A stretch of DNA of 8,181 bases from Nitrosomonadaceae bacterium (GCA_021300055.1 JAJTHU010000200.1:1-8181), one strand, 5' to 3'. Shown: positions 1 through 6,389, counted from the first letter of the stretch. Translations and numbers: made by a program. The notes: generated from the sequence alone by a model not told the origin.

Positions 1-1799
1 ACCCAGTCGCGCAATTCCTTCGCCATCGCTTTGGCCGCTTCGCCAGTGGGACGCGCGCCCTTCAGCACGACGAAAGCAACCACTGCCTCACCGGTCATGT
101 CATCGGGTCGGCCTACAACCGCCGCTTCCGCAACGAGCTTCGAGTTTGCGACGAGAGCCGATTCAATCTCCATTGTGCCCAAGCGATGCCCTGATACGTT
201 GAGCACATCGTCAATGCGGCCCATGATGGTGAAGTATCCGTGCTCGACATCGCGCACCGCACCATCGCCTGCAAGGTAAAGCTTGCCGCCAAGTTCATCC
301 GGGAAGTAAGTCTTCTTAAAGCGGTCCGGATCGCCCCAGATGGTTCGCACCATCGAAGGCCAGGGACGCTTCACGACCAGAATGCCACCTTGACCATTCG
401 CAACATCGTGACCAGTTTCGTCAACGATAGCGGCTTGGATGCCAGGCAGCGGCAGCGTACATGACCCAGGCTTGAGCGCAGTCACACCCGGCAGCGGCGT
501 GATCATGTGACCGCCGGTTTCGGTCTGCCAGAACGTATCAACAATTGGGCAACGGTTACCGCCAATGTTTTCGTAGTACCACATCCACGCCTCTGGGTTG
601 ATCGGCTCGCCCACCGAACCCAAGATACGCAATGACTTCAAGTTGTAATTGCGCGGGTGCGTTGAGGGATCAACTTCCGAAGCCTTGATGAGCGAACGAA
701 TCGCCGTTGGCGCGGTGTAGAAGATGGTGACCTTGTGCTTTTGAATCATGTCCCAGAAGCGTCCGGCGTTCGGGTAGGTTGGCACGCCTTCAAACACCAA
801 TTGGGTTGCGCCGCAAGCGAGCGGGCCATATGCCACGTAAGAGTGACCGGTCACCCAACCAATGTCAGCCGTACACCAGAACAAGTCACTAGGCTTGACG
901 TCGAAAGTCCACTTCATCGTCAACGCCGCCCAAAGCAGATAGCCGCCCGTTGAGTGCTGAATACCCTTGGGCTTCCCTGTTGAGCCGGACGTATAGAGGA
1001 TGAAGAGCGGATGCTCGGCATTCACCCATGTAGGCTCACATACATCGGATTGCGTCGGCTCGAGGTCGTGCCACCATGAGTCGCGTCCAGCCGCCATGGT
1101 TACATTGCCGCCGGTCCGCTTGTAGACGATGCAGGTCTTCATGTGCTCGCAGCCGCCCATTGCAATCGCCTCATCGACGATAGCCTTGATGGGTAGCGCC
1201 TTGCCGCCACGCATCTGCTCGTCGGACGTGATGACCGCAATCGCACCCGCATCGATGATGCGTTCTTGGAGGGACTTCGCCGAAAACCCGCCGAATACAA
1301 CAGAATGCGTTGCGCCGATACGAGCGCACGCTTGCATCGCAACCACGCCCTCGATCGACATCGGGATGTAAATGATGACGCGATCGCCTTGCTTAATGCC
1401 CTTCGATTTCAGGACGTTCGCAAACCGACAAACGCGCGCCAGCAACGCCTTATAGGTGATCTCAGTGACGCTGCCATCATCTGCTTCGAACTTGATAGCG
1501 ACCTTGTCGCCGTGGCCTGCTGCGACCTGACGATCCAAGCAGTTATACGAAGCGTTGAGTTCCCCGTCGTGGAACCAGCGATAGAACGGCGCGTTGGATT
1601 CGTCCAACACTTGCGTAAATGGCTTCTTCCAGCTGAGGTGTTCACGCGCAAGCTTTCCCCAAAATGCGGCCTCGTCCTTCGCCGCCCCTGCGCACATCGC
1701 GTCATACATTGCTCGACCTGAAATCGCCGCTGCTGCGGATAACTCCGCAGGTGGCTCGAACAGACGACTCTCGTGCATTACTGATTCAATACCCGACAT
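1..1799 (-). CDS. acs: Acetyl-CoA synthetase (acetate--CoA ligase, AMP-forming), 3' end cut off by the window edge
   Basis: Converts acetate, ATP and CoA to acetyl-CoA through acetyl-AMP in the cytoplasm. I translated the minus strand from the ATG at 1799; it stays open for 599 codons to the window edge. Landmarks: an N-terminal ACAS domain; P-loop YTSGSTGKPKG at residues 269-279; WVTGH with V316/T317; V396 in SVGEP; TFWQTETGG at 422-430 with W424; AGDG with D512; and the GRIDDVLNVSGHR hinge at 527-539. V316, T317, V396 and W424 match the acetate-pocket residues Val310, Thr311, Val386 and Trp414 of the Salmonella enzyme, which supports acetate over longer acids. The family is about 650 residues, so roughly 55-60 are missing, including the C-terminal catalytic lysine that is the usual acetylation site. 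A good Shine-Dalgarno (AAGGAGAGA, 1805-1813) fixes the start. It diverges from the lyase cassette. Confidence 0.97.
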   Translation of the reverse strand, partial: MSGIESVMHESRLFEPPAELSAAAAISGRAMYDAMCAGAAKDEAAFWGKLAREHLSWKKPFTQVLDESNAPFYRWFHDGELNASYNCLDRQVAAGHGDKVAIKFEADDGSVTEITYKALLARVCRFANVLKSKGIKQGDRVIIYIPMSIEGVVAMQACARIGATHSVVFGGFSAKSLQERIIDAGAIAVITSDEQMRGGKALPIKAIVDEAIAMGGCEHMKTCIVYKRTGGNVTMAAGRDSWWHDLEPTQSDVCEPTWVNAEHPLFILYTSGSTGKPKGIQHSTGGYLLWAALTMKWTFDVKPSDLFWCTADIGWVTGHSYVAYGPLACGATQLVFEGVPTYPNAGRFWDMIQKHKVTIFYTAPTAIRSLIKASEVDPSTHPRNYNLKSLRILGSVGEPINPEAWMWYYENIGGNRCPIVDTFWQTETGGHMITPLPGVTALKPGSCTLPLPGIQAAIVDETGHDVANGQGGILVVKRPWPSMVRTIWGDPDRFKKTYFPDELGGKLYLAGDGAVRDVEHGYFTIMGRIDDVLNVSGHRLGTMEIESALVANSKLVAEAAVVGRPDDMTGEAVVAFVVLKGARPTGEAAKAMAKELRDW

Positions 1800-1804
1800 G
1801 TTGA

Positions 1805-1813
1805 TCTCTCCTT
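1805..1813 (-). promoter_or_regulatory. Ribosome binding site of acs
   Basis: On the minus strand AAGGAGAGA lies a few bases before the ATG at 1799. It is the strongest Shine-Dalgarno in the window and decides the acs start. Confidence 0.8.
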
Positions 1814-1868
1814 CTCGTCCTACTTGTCATTGTGATTTTGTCCAGCCCGGAACTGGCAGCGCCCGCGA

Positions 1869-1877
1869 TTTATAGCA
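1869..1877 (-). promoter_or_regulatory. Candidate extended -10 promoter for acs
   Basis: The minus strand reads TGCTATAAA: TATAAA (5/6 to the sigma-70 -10 consensus, 1869-1874) preceded by TG at the extended -10 position. No good -35 is seen 16-18 bp upstream (CCAATG or CAATGG), which is tolerated in extended -10 promoters. It would give a leader of about 60 nt before the acs ATG. This is inference from sequence only. Confidence 0.4.
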
Positions 1878-2029
1878 CAGGCGACGCACACCATTGGCGC
1901 ATTTCAGGCTTACACTGCGCTTACATCCGAATCAGCACGTCGACGAGCCACCCTGAAACCAGCTTGCAAATCAGATAGTTGCAGTCTTTAGAAGTCGTTG
2001 AAGGGGGATGGGCAGAAGATATGTCTTAT

Positions 2030-2043
2030 GTCTTATATAAGAC
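2030..2043. promoter_or_regulatory. Perfect 14-bp palindrome, candidate operator
   Basis: GTCTTATATAAGAC is its own reverse complement. The half-site word TGTCTTAT also occurs just upstream (from 2022), so the site reads as a direct repeat running into a palindrome. AT-rich palindromes of this size are typical targets of dimeric regulators such as GntR/FadR-type proteins, and I recall similar TCTTATATAAGA sites upstream of central-carbon genes in betaproteobacteria, though I cannot verify this here. It contains TATAAG (2036-2041), 5/6 to a -10 box, so a bound repressor could block a promoter. No regulator gene is visible in the window. Confidence 0.55.
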
Positions 2044-2046
2044 TTA

Positions 2047-2074
2047 TTGACGCGCCGCAGCAAGACCTGCTAAT
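2047..2074 (+). promoter_or_regulatory. Weak candidate sigma-70 promoter for the lyase-cupin-ligase cassette
   Basis: TTGACG (2047-2052, 5/6 to the -35 consensus) is followed after 16 bp by GCTAAT (2069-2074, 4/6 to the -10). It starts 4 bp past the palindrome at 2030-2043, a normal place for regulator-controlled transcription. The leader would be about 80 nt. Tentative; TATAAG inside the palindrome is an alternative -10 but has no acceptable -35. Confidence 0.3.
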
Positions 2075-2160
2075 GTGTGCCTCAGTACCTAGCCACCGCG
2101 CACTATCGCTAGGCATTTCTGCCGTCCTTGCGCCGTCTTTCGGAACACCTACTGCACACT

Positions 2161-3288
2161 ATGAGCAACCTCAACGACACTCCCGATCTCGTCGCTTCGC
2201 CAGCCATCCTCGGCGATTACTGGCCCGGGATCCAGATCTACTACCCACCGGTCAAGTACGCGCCATCGCTTGGTATTTACGAGGACCTAGAGCAAGCCGC
2301 GCAGCGATTCAAGAAGCACGCAGTGGGCACAACAGCACATACGTTGCTGTTCGACTTGGAGGACGGCTGCCGACAAAAGGAGATGTCGCGCGAGTTGCTC
2401 CGCCGCGAGTTGCCTGGGATGCCACGTCGCAAAGAGGTTCAGATTGCGATTCGCATCAATCCGTTTCGTACCGATGAATACGAAAAAGACTTGGCGCTAA
2501 TTCGCGACCTAGCCGATCACATCGATGTAGTCATGCTCGCCAAAGCGGGGGAAGCCTACGGGTCAGCAGAGATCCGCGACCTATCAGCGGTGCTGGTTGG
2601 CCATAACCAACGCATGACGATTCAACCGATCATTGAACACCCGAAGTCACTCAAGATCGCACCAGACTTGATGCAATACGCGACGGTAAAGCACGTCGTG
2701 TTCGGCATTCACGACTTCTCCAAGGCGATGGGCATACAGATCACGCCGCGCCGCTGGACCGAAGAACTCGCCTACTTCATGAACCAAGTGTTGTTTGAGG
2801 CGCGCATCGCCGGTAAGGGTGTCATCGGCGGCGTGGAGACGCTCATCGGCCACTCGGCCATGCCCGAAACGTTTGTCGAGCCGGATGACGTGCGACGCTG
2901 GCTCGATCTGCACGGCGACGAAGAATCACGCGTGGTTTACAAGCACGCATGCGAAGAAGCGGCGATGGGCATGACAGGTAAGCAAGTCATCCACCCCTCG
3001 CACATTCATCCGTGCAAGGTCGCGTACACGCCGTCACCAACCGACATCAAGACCAAGACCGCCATCCTCAAAGCGGCGATCGAGGCTGACGCGCTTCTCG
3101 GCGGCGCAATTAAGTTCAACGGCGAGATGCTCGACCCGCCAATGTTCGGAAAGGCACTGCAGACACTGCTGCGCGCTCACGCGCTGCATGCGCTGTCGGC
3201 AGACGATACAAAGTTCGCGATTGAAGTACTCAAGAAGCTACCCGTACAGGTCGTGAGAGAAAACTGGCCGTATGGGGTCATCCTATGA
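2161..3288 (+). CDS. CitE-like C-C bond lyase, HpcH/HpaI aldolase/citrate lyase superfamily
   Basis: 375 residues from the ATG; probably a Mg-dependent TIM-barrel lyase or aldolase acting on a CoA thioester or a 2-oxo/hydroxy acid. Superfamily motifs appear in order: LFDLEDG (63-69), IRIN with R98, IIEHPKS with the metal-ligand candidate E159, FGIHDF with metal-ligand candidate D185, and GKQVIHPSHI (273-282). At 375 residues it is longer than a typical CitE or HpcH (about 250-300), nearer to malyl-CoA lyase-like and 'C-C_Bond_Lyase' relatives. No citrate lyase alpha or acyl-carrier gene is adjacent, so it is not the CitE of a citrate lyase complex. A TTG at 2128 in the same frame would add 11 residues; I chose the ATG although neither start has a good Shine-Dalgarno. 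It ends in NWPYGVIL, a tail echoed downstream. It leads the cassette; the substrate is unknown. Superfamily call is firm, specific function open. Confidence 0.88.
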   Translation: MSNLNDTPDLVASPAILGDYWPGIQIYYPPVKYAPSLGIYEDLEQAAQRFKKHAVGTTAHTLLFDLEDGCRQKEMSRELLRRELPGMPRRKEVQIAIRINPFRTDEYEKDLALIRDLADHIDVVMLAKAGEAYGSAEIRDLSAVLVGHNQRMTIQPIIEHPKSLKIAPDLMQYATVKHVVFGIHDFSKAMGIQITPRRWTEELAYFMNQVLFEARIAGKGVIGGVETLIGHSAMPETFVEPDDVRRWLDLHGDEESRVVYKHACEEAAMGMTGKQVIHPSHIHPCKVAYTPSPTDIKTKTAILKAAIEADALLGGAIKFNGEMLDPPMFGKALQTLLRAHALHALSADDTKFAIEVLKKLPVQVVRENWPYGVIL

Positions 3289-3305
3289 ACCCATACGGCC
3301 AGTTT
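3261..3305 (+). repeat. 16-bp perfect inverted repeat straddling the lyase stop codon
   Basis: AAACTGGCCGTATGGG (3261-3276) pairs perfectly with CCCATACGGCCAGTTT (3290-3305) around a 13-nt loop that holds the TGA stop (3286-3288). It is a very stable hairpin in RNA. It could be an intrinsic terminator or attenuator between lyase and cupin, or a 3'-end stabiliser, but no U-tract follows (TTT then CGGCG), so I list it as a repeat and not as a terminator. The left arm encodes the conserved-looking NWPYG tail of the lyase. Confidence 0.85.
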
Positions 3306-3390
3306 CGGCGCAGGCTAACTCGCGTAGCGAGGTTAAACGCTGCGTGCTTCTGCCCTTGTTTGTGCCCTCCATCGCAGCGCGGCCGGAGCC

Positions 3391-3419
3391 AAAACTGGCC
3401 GTACGGCGCCATCCTGTAG
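3391..3419 (+). pseudogene. Diverged copy of the lyase 3' end (NWPYGAIL-stop remnant)
   Basis: This 29-bp stretch matches 3260-3288, the end of the lyase gene, at 23 of 29 positions in the same orientation. Read in frame from 3393 it gives N-W-P-Y-G-A-I-L-TAG against N-W-P-Y-G-V-I-L-TGA. The differences are synonymous third-position changes (TAT/TAC, GGG/GGC, CTA/CTG), one V-to-A change, and a swapped stop codon. That pattern suggests descent from a working lyase C-terminus, for example a tandem paralogue mostly deleted. Upstream of it (3289-3390) I find no further lyase similarity in any forward frame. It includes a 10-bp palindrome GCCGTACGGC at 3398-3407. It may instead be just a mobile or regulatory repeat. 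Confidence 0.5.
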
Positions 3420-3429
3420 CGCCAACGTC

Positions 3430-3843
3430 GTGGAACTTATTCGACATGGCGAGATTCACTCGTTCAGCACAAATGGCATCAGTTCTCGCCAGCTTCTGAA
3501 CCCTGAGAACTCAGCATCGGCGCGCGTCACGATCACCGAAGTCGCTGTTCCTCCTGATCACATTAGTCCCCGACACGAACACACGACCTCTGAGCAAATC
3601 TGGGTAGCACTTTCGGGAACCGCGACGCTGCTGCTCGCAAATAACGCAACCGAGATATTTCGGGCAGGTGACGTCGTTCGCTTCGCCGACGGCGACACGC
3701 ATGGCGTGCACAACACAGGCGCGGAGCCGTTCATCTATATGTCAGTCACCTCTCCACCCATTGATTTTCGCCAATCGTACGGTGAGGACTGGGCAGAGAA
3801 CATCGCACGCGACCGCCTGCAACTAAACGTCCCGAAAAAATGA
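3430..3843 (+). CDS. Small single-domain cupin protein
   Basis: 137 residues from a GTG start; no other start lies in frame upstream and no clear Shine-Dalgarno is seen, so the start is moderately sure. Cupin motif 1 is RHEHTTSEQIWVALSG with metal-ligand candidates H49, H51 and E55. Motif 2 is GDVVRFADGDTHGVHN (80-95) with H91 as the fourth ligand; the usual Pro-x-Gly of this motif is replaced by Ala-Asp-Gly. The complete 3-His/1-Glu set suggests a real metal site, so it may be an isomerase, dioxygenase or similar small-molecule enzyme, but cupins are too diverse to assign one. It follows the lyase by 141 bp and its stop overlaps the ligase start by ATGA, implying translational coupling and a shared pathway. 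No signal peptide is seen, so it is probably cytoplasmic. Confidence 0.85.
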   Translation: MELIRHGEIHSFSTNGISSRQLLNPENSASARVTITEVAVPPDHISPRHEHTTSEQIWVALSGTATLLLANNATEIFRAGDVVRFADGDTHGVHNTGAEPFIYMSVTSPPIDFRQSYGEDWAENIARDRLQLNVPKK

Positions 3844-5486
3844 ACGCAAAAGTCTCTGTTCCGCCCCACCCTGCTTGGCAATGGCATGTCCCCGAGTTTC
3901 TGAACATCGGCGTCGCTTGTACCGATGCGCATCTCGACACGCCCGTCGAATCGCGCATCGCGATGATTGTCGAGGATGACGCTAAAGGCACAAGCACCGC
4001 GACATATAGTGCGCTCGCTGCTAGGAGTAGCCAATTCGCGCAGGTGCTGCGCAAGCACGGCGTGCTGCCGCAAGATCGCGTTTTGGTGCGTTTGCCAAAT
4101 TGTCTGGCCTACCCCACAGCATTTTTCGGAACCATGAAGGTCGGTGCCATTGCGGTGCCCACGTCCACACTGCTAACGCCAGACGAGGTGATGTATCTCG
4201 TCAAGGATTCGGGCGCGCGGGTGTTGGTGCTAGATAAAGCAAGCTGGACACAACTTGCCGGCGAGCTTGAGCATCGCGGCAGCATTGAGCTTGTGCTCAC
4301 CACTGGTGAGGGACAAGAGGCCACAATCGACGGGGTGACGGTGCTGGACTTTGAGCGTGCCATCGGCGCGATCACATCGTTCTCGTCACCCTACGCCACG
4401 CGTGCGGACGATCCGGCTTATCTTGTTTACACGAGCGGAACGACTGGATATCCCAAAGGCGTGTTGCACGCGCACCGCGCGTTGATCGGTCGCGAGCCCG
4501 CGAGCGAATACTGGTTCGACTTCGACAAGACGCAAGTCGATCGCATCGTGCACTCCGGCAAATTCAACTGGACCTACGTGCTTGGATCGGCTTTGATGGA
4601 TCCGCTGTATCGCGGCAAAACAGTCATCGTTCACGAAGGCAAGAACGACGCCACGCTCTGGCCGCGCCTCATCGCCAAGCACGGCGCAACGATCTTCATC
4701 GGTGTGCCTACCATCTATCGGCAGATCATTCAGAAGACCACCCTCGGCAAAGCGGATGTCCCGATACTACGCTTTTCCATGTTCGCGGGCGAGCATCTTT
4801 CCGACAACAATTTGGCGCAATGGCGCGAACGCTTCGGCATGGACATATATGAGGCGGTCGGTATGAGTGAGTTCTCGTACTACCTGTCGCAATCGATCCA
4901 TCGCCCCATCCGCGCAGGCTCGGCAGGTTTCCCGCAGCCCGGGCACGATGTGAAGCTACTGAACCCCGAGACCTTGGCGGCCGTGCAACCCGGTGAGGAG
5001 GGGATGATCGCCATTCCCGAATCCGACCCCGGCTTGTTCCTGCGCTATTGGCAGCTTCCCGACGAAACCGCCAAGCTGCGCCACGATGGCTATTTCTTCA
5101 CGGGCGACTATGCGCGAGTAGATGAGGACGGCTATTGGTGGTTCCTCGGTCGGCGCGACGACATCATCAAGAGCTTTGGTTACCGCGTATCTCCGTACGA
5201 AGTCGAGCGTGTGCTGAAGTCGAATCCGCTCGTTGCCGACTGCGCATGCATCGGCGAGGAGATTGCCAAAGACAAGCTCATCGTCGCTGCGTATGTAATC
5301 CCGCAACCGGAAGCGCAACTAGACCTCAATGCGTTGCTGGCGTGGGCGCAAACGCAGCTTGCGGCATACAAAGCGCCGAAGCGGCTCTATCTCGCTAAGG
5401 ACTTCCCGCGAACCAAGAATGGTAAAATTTTGCGTTGTGAGATTTCACCGACGCTCGCACTACAGGCTTCCTCACCGGCCGCCTGA
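3840..5486 (+). CDS. AMP-forming acyl-CoA ligase (ANL superfamily; benzoate-CoA-ligase / medium-chain acyl-CoA-synthetase-like)
   Basis: 548 residues, the normal family length. It should activate a carboxylic acid to its CoA thioester via an acyl-AMP. Motifs seen: P-loop YTSGTTGYPKG (197-207), the acid-pocket stretch around GKFNWTYVLGSALMDP, adenine-binding YEAVGMSE, TGD (421-423), the GRRDDIIKSFGYR hinge (437-449), and C-terminal PRTKNGKILR with catalytic K529. The overall pattern is closest to aryl/medium-chain acyl-CoA ligases and unlike the Acs at the left of the window. The acid cannot be deduced. The ATG overlaps the cupin stop (ATGA at 3840-3843), so translation is probably coupled. 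With a CitE-like lyase two genes upstream, it may make the CoA substrate that the lyase cleaves, or use an acid that the lyase releases. Confidence 0.92.
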   Translation: MNAKVSVPPHPAWQWHVPEFLNIGVACTDAHLDTPVESRIAMIVEDDAKGTSTATYSALAARSSQFAQVLRKHGVLPQDRVLVRLPNCLAYPTAFFGTMKVGAIAVPTSTLLTPDEVMYLVKDSGARVLVLDKASWTQLAGELEHRGSIELVLTTGEGQEATIDGVTVLDFERAIGAITSFSSPYATRADDPAYLVYTSGTTGYPKGVLHAHRALIGREPASEYWFDFDKTQVDRIVHSGKFNWTYVLGSALMDPLYRGKTVIVHEGKNDATLWPRLIAKHGATIFIGVPTIYRQIIQKTTLGKADVPILRFSMFAGEHLSDNNLAQWRERFGMDIYEAVGMSEFSYYLSQSIHRPIRAGSAGFPQPGHDVKLLNPETLAAVQPGEEGMIAIPESDPGLFLRYWQLPDETAKLRHDGYFFTGDYARVDEDGYWWFLGRRDDIIKSFGYRVSPYEVERVLKSNPLVADCACIGEEIAKDKLIVAAYVIPQPEAQLDLNALLAWAQTQLAAYKAPKRLYLAKDFPRTKNGKILRCEISPTLALQASSPAA

Positions 5487-5562
5487 TTGGGTTAGCGTCC
5501 GAGACTCGCGCAGCATCATGCGCTTGCATCACCCTTAGTGAAGTTTGTCGGCGTCACGTAGT

Positions 5563-5606
5563 TGTCGCGCATTGGTCGTACATCTGTCGCGCAGTTGTCG
5601 TGACCT
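5563..5606. repeat. Four 11-bp-phased GTCG repeat units
   Basis: GTCG recurs at 5564, 5575, 5586 and 5597, exactly 11 bp apart. The units are TGTCGCGCATT, GGTCGTACATC, TGTCGCGCAGT and TGTCGTGACCT. Units 1-2 against units 3-4 form a 22-bp repeat with 15 of 17 matches over TGTCGCGCA(T/G)T(G/T)GTCGT. The spacing is about one helical turn, so all units face the same side of the DNA, as in arrays of binding sites. It sits between the ligase stop and the UPF0114 gene. It may be a regulator array or only chance low-complexity drift. Confidence 0.55.
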
Positions 5607-5637
5607 CCCTTCAAATTTGACACCCTGATCCCCTTTT

Positions 5638-5663
5638 CCCCGGCAAACGTGAGTTTGGCGGGG
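5638..5663 (+). terminator. Terminator-like GNRA-capped hairpin just before the UPF0114 gene
   Basis: CCCCGGCAAAC (5638-5648) pairs with GTTTGGCGGGG (5653-5663) as an 11-bp stem with one G-G mismatch, closed by a GTGA tetraloop of GNRA type. A T-rich stretch, TTTGCTATTTCTT, follows directly. This fits a Rho-independent terminator for the cassette, about 150 bp after the ligase stop. The hairpin ends only 13 nt before the UPF0114 ATG, and its GGCGGGG arm is the only purine-rich stretch near the start, so it could instead control translation of that gene. Confidence 0.5.
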
Positions 5664-5676
5664 TTTGCTATTTCTT

Positions 5677-6360
5677 ATGCCAAACATTCCTAATCGCACC
5701 GCCTTCACGTCACCTCTGTCTGGCTTCATTTTTTGGAGCCGCTGGCTGCAGATGCCGCTCTACATCGGACTCATCGTTGCCCAAGGCGTGTACGTCTATC
5801 ATTTTTGGGTCGAGCTCGTCCATTTGGTCTATGCGGTGTTCGGCGATCAAGATGCGATTCGCCAACTCGTCGAGGCAGTTGGCTACAAAGGCAAAGCGCT
5901 ACTCGACGCCGCTGGCGCACCGCTGAAAGACGCGGCAGGGCAAGTCATGTACGTGGTTCCTAAGACCCTGAACGAGACCATCATCATGCTTGTGGTGCTG
6001 GCGCTCATCGACGTGGTCATGATTTCCAACCTGCTTATCATGGTCATTGTCGGCGGCTACGAAACCTTCGTGTCGCGCTTGGGACTGCAGGGGCATCCCG
6101 ATCAACCCGAATGGCTTTCACACGTGAATGCTTCCGTGCTGAAGGTGAAGCTTGCCACCGCCATCATCGGCATCTCGTCGATTCACCTGCTGAAGACCTT
6201 CATAAACGCAGAAAACTACACGGAGAAAGTATTGCTGTGGCAGACGCTGATTCACATGGCGTTCTTGTTCTCTGCGATGGCGATTGCCGCATGTGACCGC
6301 ATCCTACCGCAGCCAGTGCGTCACGCATCTGCTGAAAAATCCTCGCCCTCCTCTCACTGA
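5677..6360 (+). CDS. UPF0114 / YqhA family (TIGR00645) inner-membrane protein
   Basis: 227 residues from the ATG at 5677; a TTG at 5665 in frame would add four residues and is less likely. Function is unknown for the whole family. The match to E. coli YqhA is clear by eye: RW..P.Y.GL near the N-terminus, the (V/I)D..(M/L)..(N/G)LL.MV...GYE.FVS block (about 111-133), (K/N)(V/K)K.A..I..ISSIHLL (about 156-172) and a last helix with a conserved DR. Predicted membrane segments are about 25-55 (one or two), 100-126, 155-172 and 187-208. Between the first and second hydrophobic blocks lies a soluble loop of roughly 45 residues (56-100) that is much shorter in E. coli YqhA as I recall it. It has no strong Shine-Dalgarno. 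The fumarase gene follows after 29 bp, suggesting co-transcription. Confidence 0.9.
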   Translation: MPNIPNRTAFTSPLSGFIFWSRWLQMPLYIGLIVAQGVYVYHFWVELVHLVYAVFGDQDAIRQLVEAVGYKGKALLDAAGAPLKDAAGQVMYVVPKTLNETIIMLVVLALIDVVMISNLLIMVIVGGYETFVSRLGLQGHPDQPEWLSHVNASVLKVKLATAIIGISSIHLLKTFINAENYTEKVLLWQTLIHMAFLFSAMAIAACDRILPQPVRHASAEKSSPSSH

Positions 6361-6380
6361 TAGGCGTCCCTTCGTCCGCC

Positions 6381-6384
6381 GGAG
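6381..6384 (+). promoter_or_regulatory. Ribosome binding site of the fumarase gene
   Basis: GGAG lies 5 nt before the ATG at 6390, within the short gap after the UPF0114 stop, and supports that start. Confidence 0.65.
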
Positions 6385-6389
6385 CCAAC

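Larger units (their letters stand above)
1800..2160. other. Divergent intergenic region between acs and the lyase cassette
   Basis: 361 bp with no convincing gene. It holds the acs Shine-Dalgarno and a candidate acs promoter on the minus side, and a 14-bp palindrome (2030-2043) with a weak sigma-70-like box pair on the plus side. A short inverted repeat, CCTAGC (2088-2093) with GCTAGG (2108-2113), lies in the presumed lyase leader; its 14-nt loop and 6-bp stem make it weak. An open frame running through 1998-2477 is a shadow of the lyase gene. The arrangement suits a shared regulatory region for acs and the cassette. Confidence 0.7.

Noticed and set aside
1998..2477. Open frame of 159 codons overlapping the lyase start
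   Set aside because: It starts at TTG, crosses the palindrome and promoter region, overlaps the well-supported lyase in another frame, and its translation resembles no family.
2161..3288. Calling the lyase citrate lyase beta subunit (citE) or malyl-CoA lyase
   Set aside because: No citrate lyase alpha, acyl-carrier or prosthetic-group genes are adjacent, and the superfamily motifs alone do not fix the substrate.
3316..3335. Imperfect hairpin TAACTCGC / GCGAGGTTA in the lyase-cupin gap
   Set aside because: Short stem with a bulge and no associated signal; likely chance.
3272..3499. Open frame of 75 codons bridging the lyase end and the cupin start
   Set aside because: It overlaps both real genes in another frame, has low-complexity composition and no recognisable motif.
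3735..4073. Antisense open frames over the ligase 5' end
   Set aside because: They lie opposite the ligase and cupin, whose motifs are unmistakable; they are typical shadows in GC-rich coding DNA.
5617..5622. Perfect -35 hexamer TTGACA before the UPF0114 gene
   Set aside because: No acceptable -10 lies 16-19 bp downstream (the region is CCCC/GGCAAA and part of a hairpin), so I do not call it a promoter on its own.
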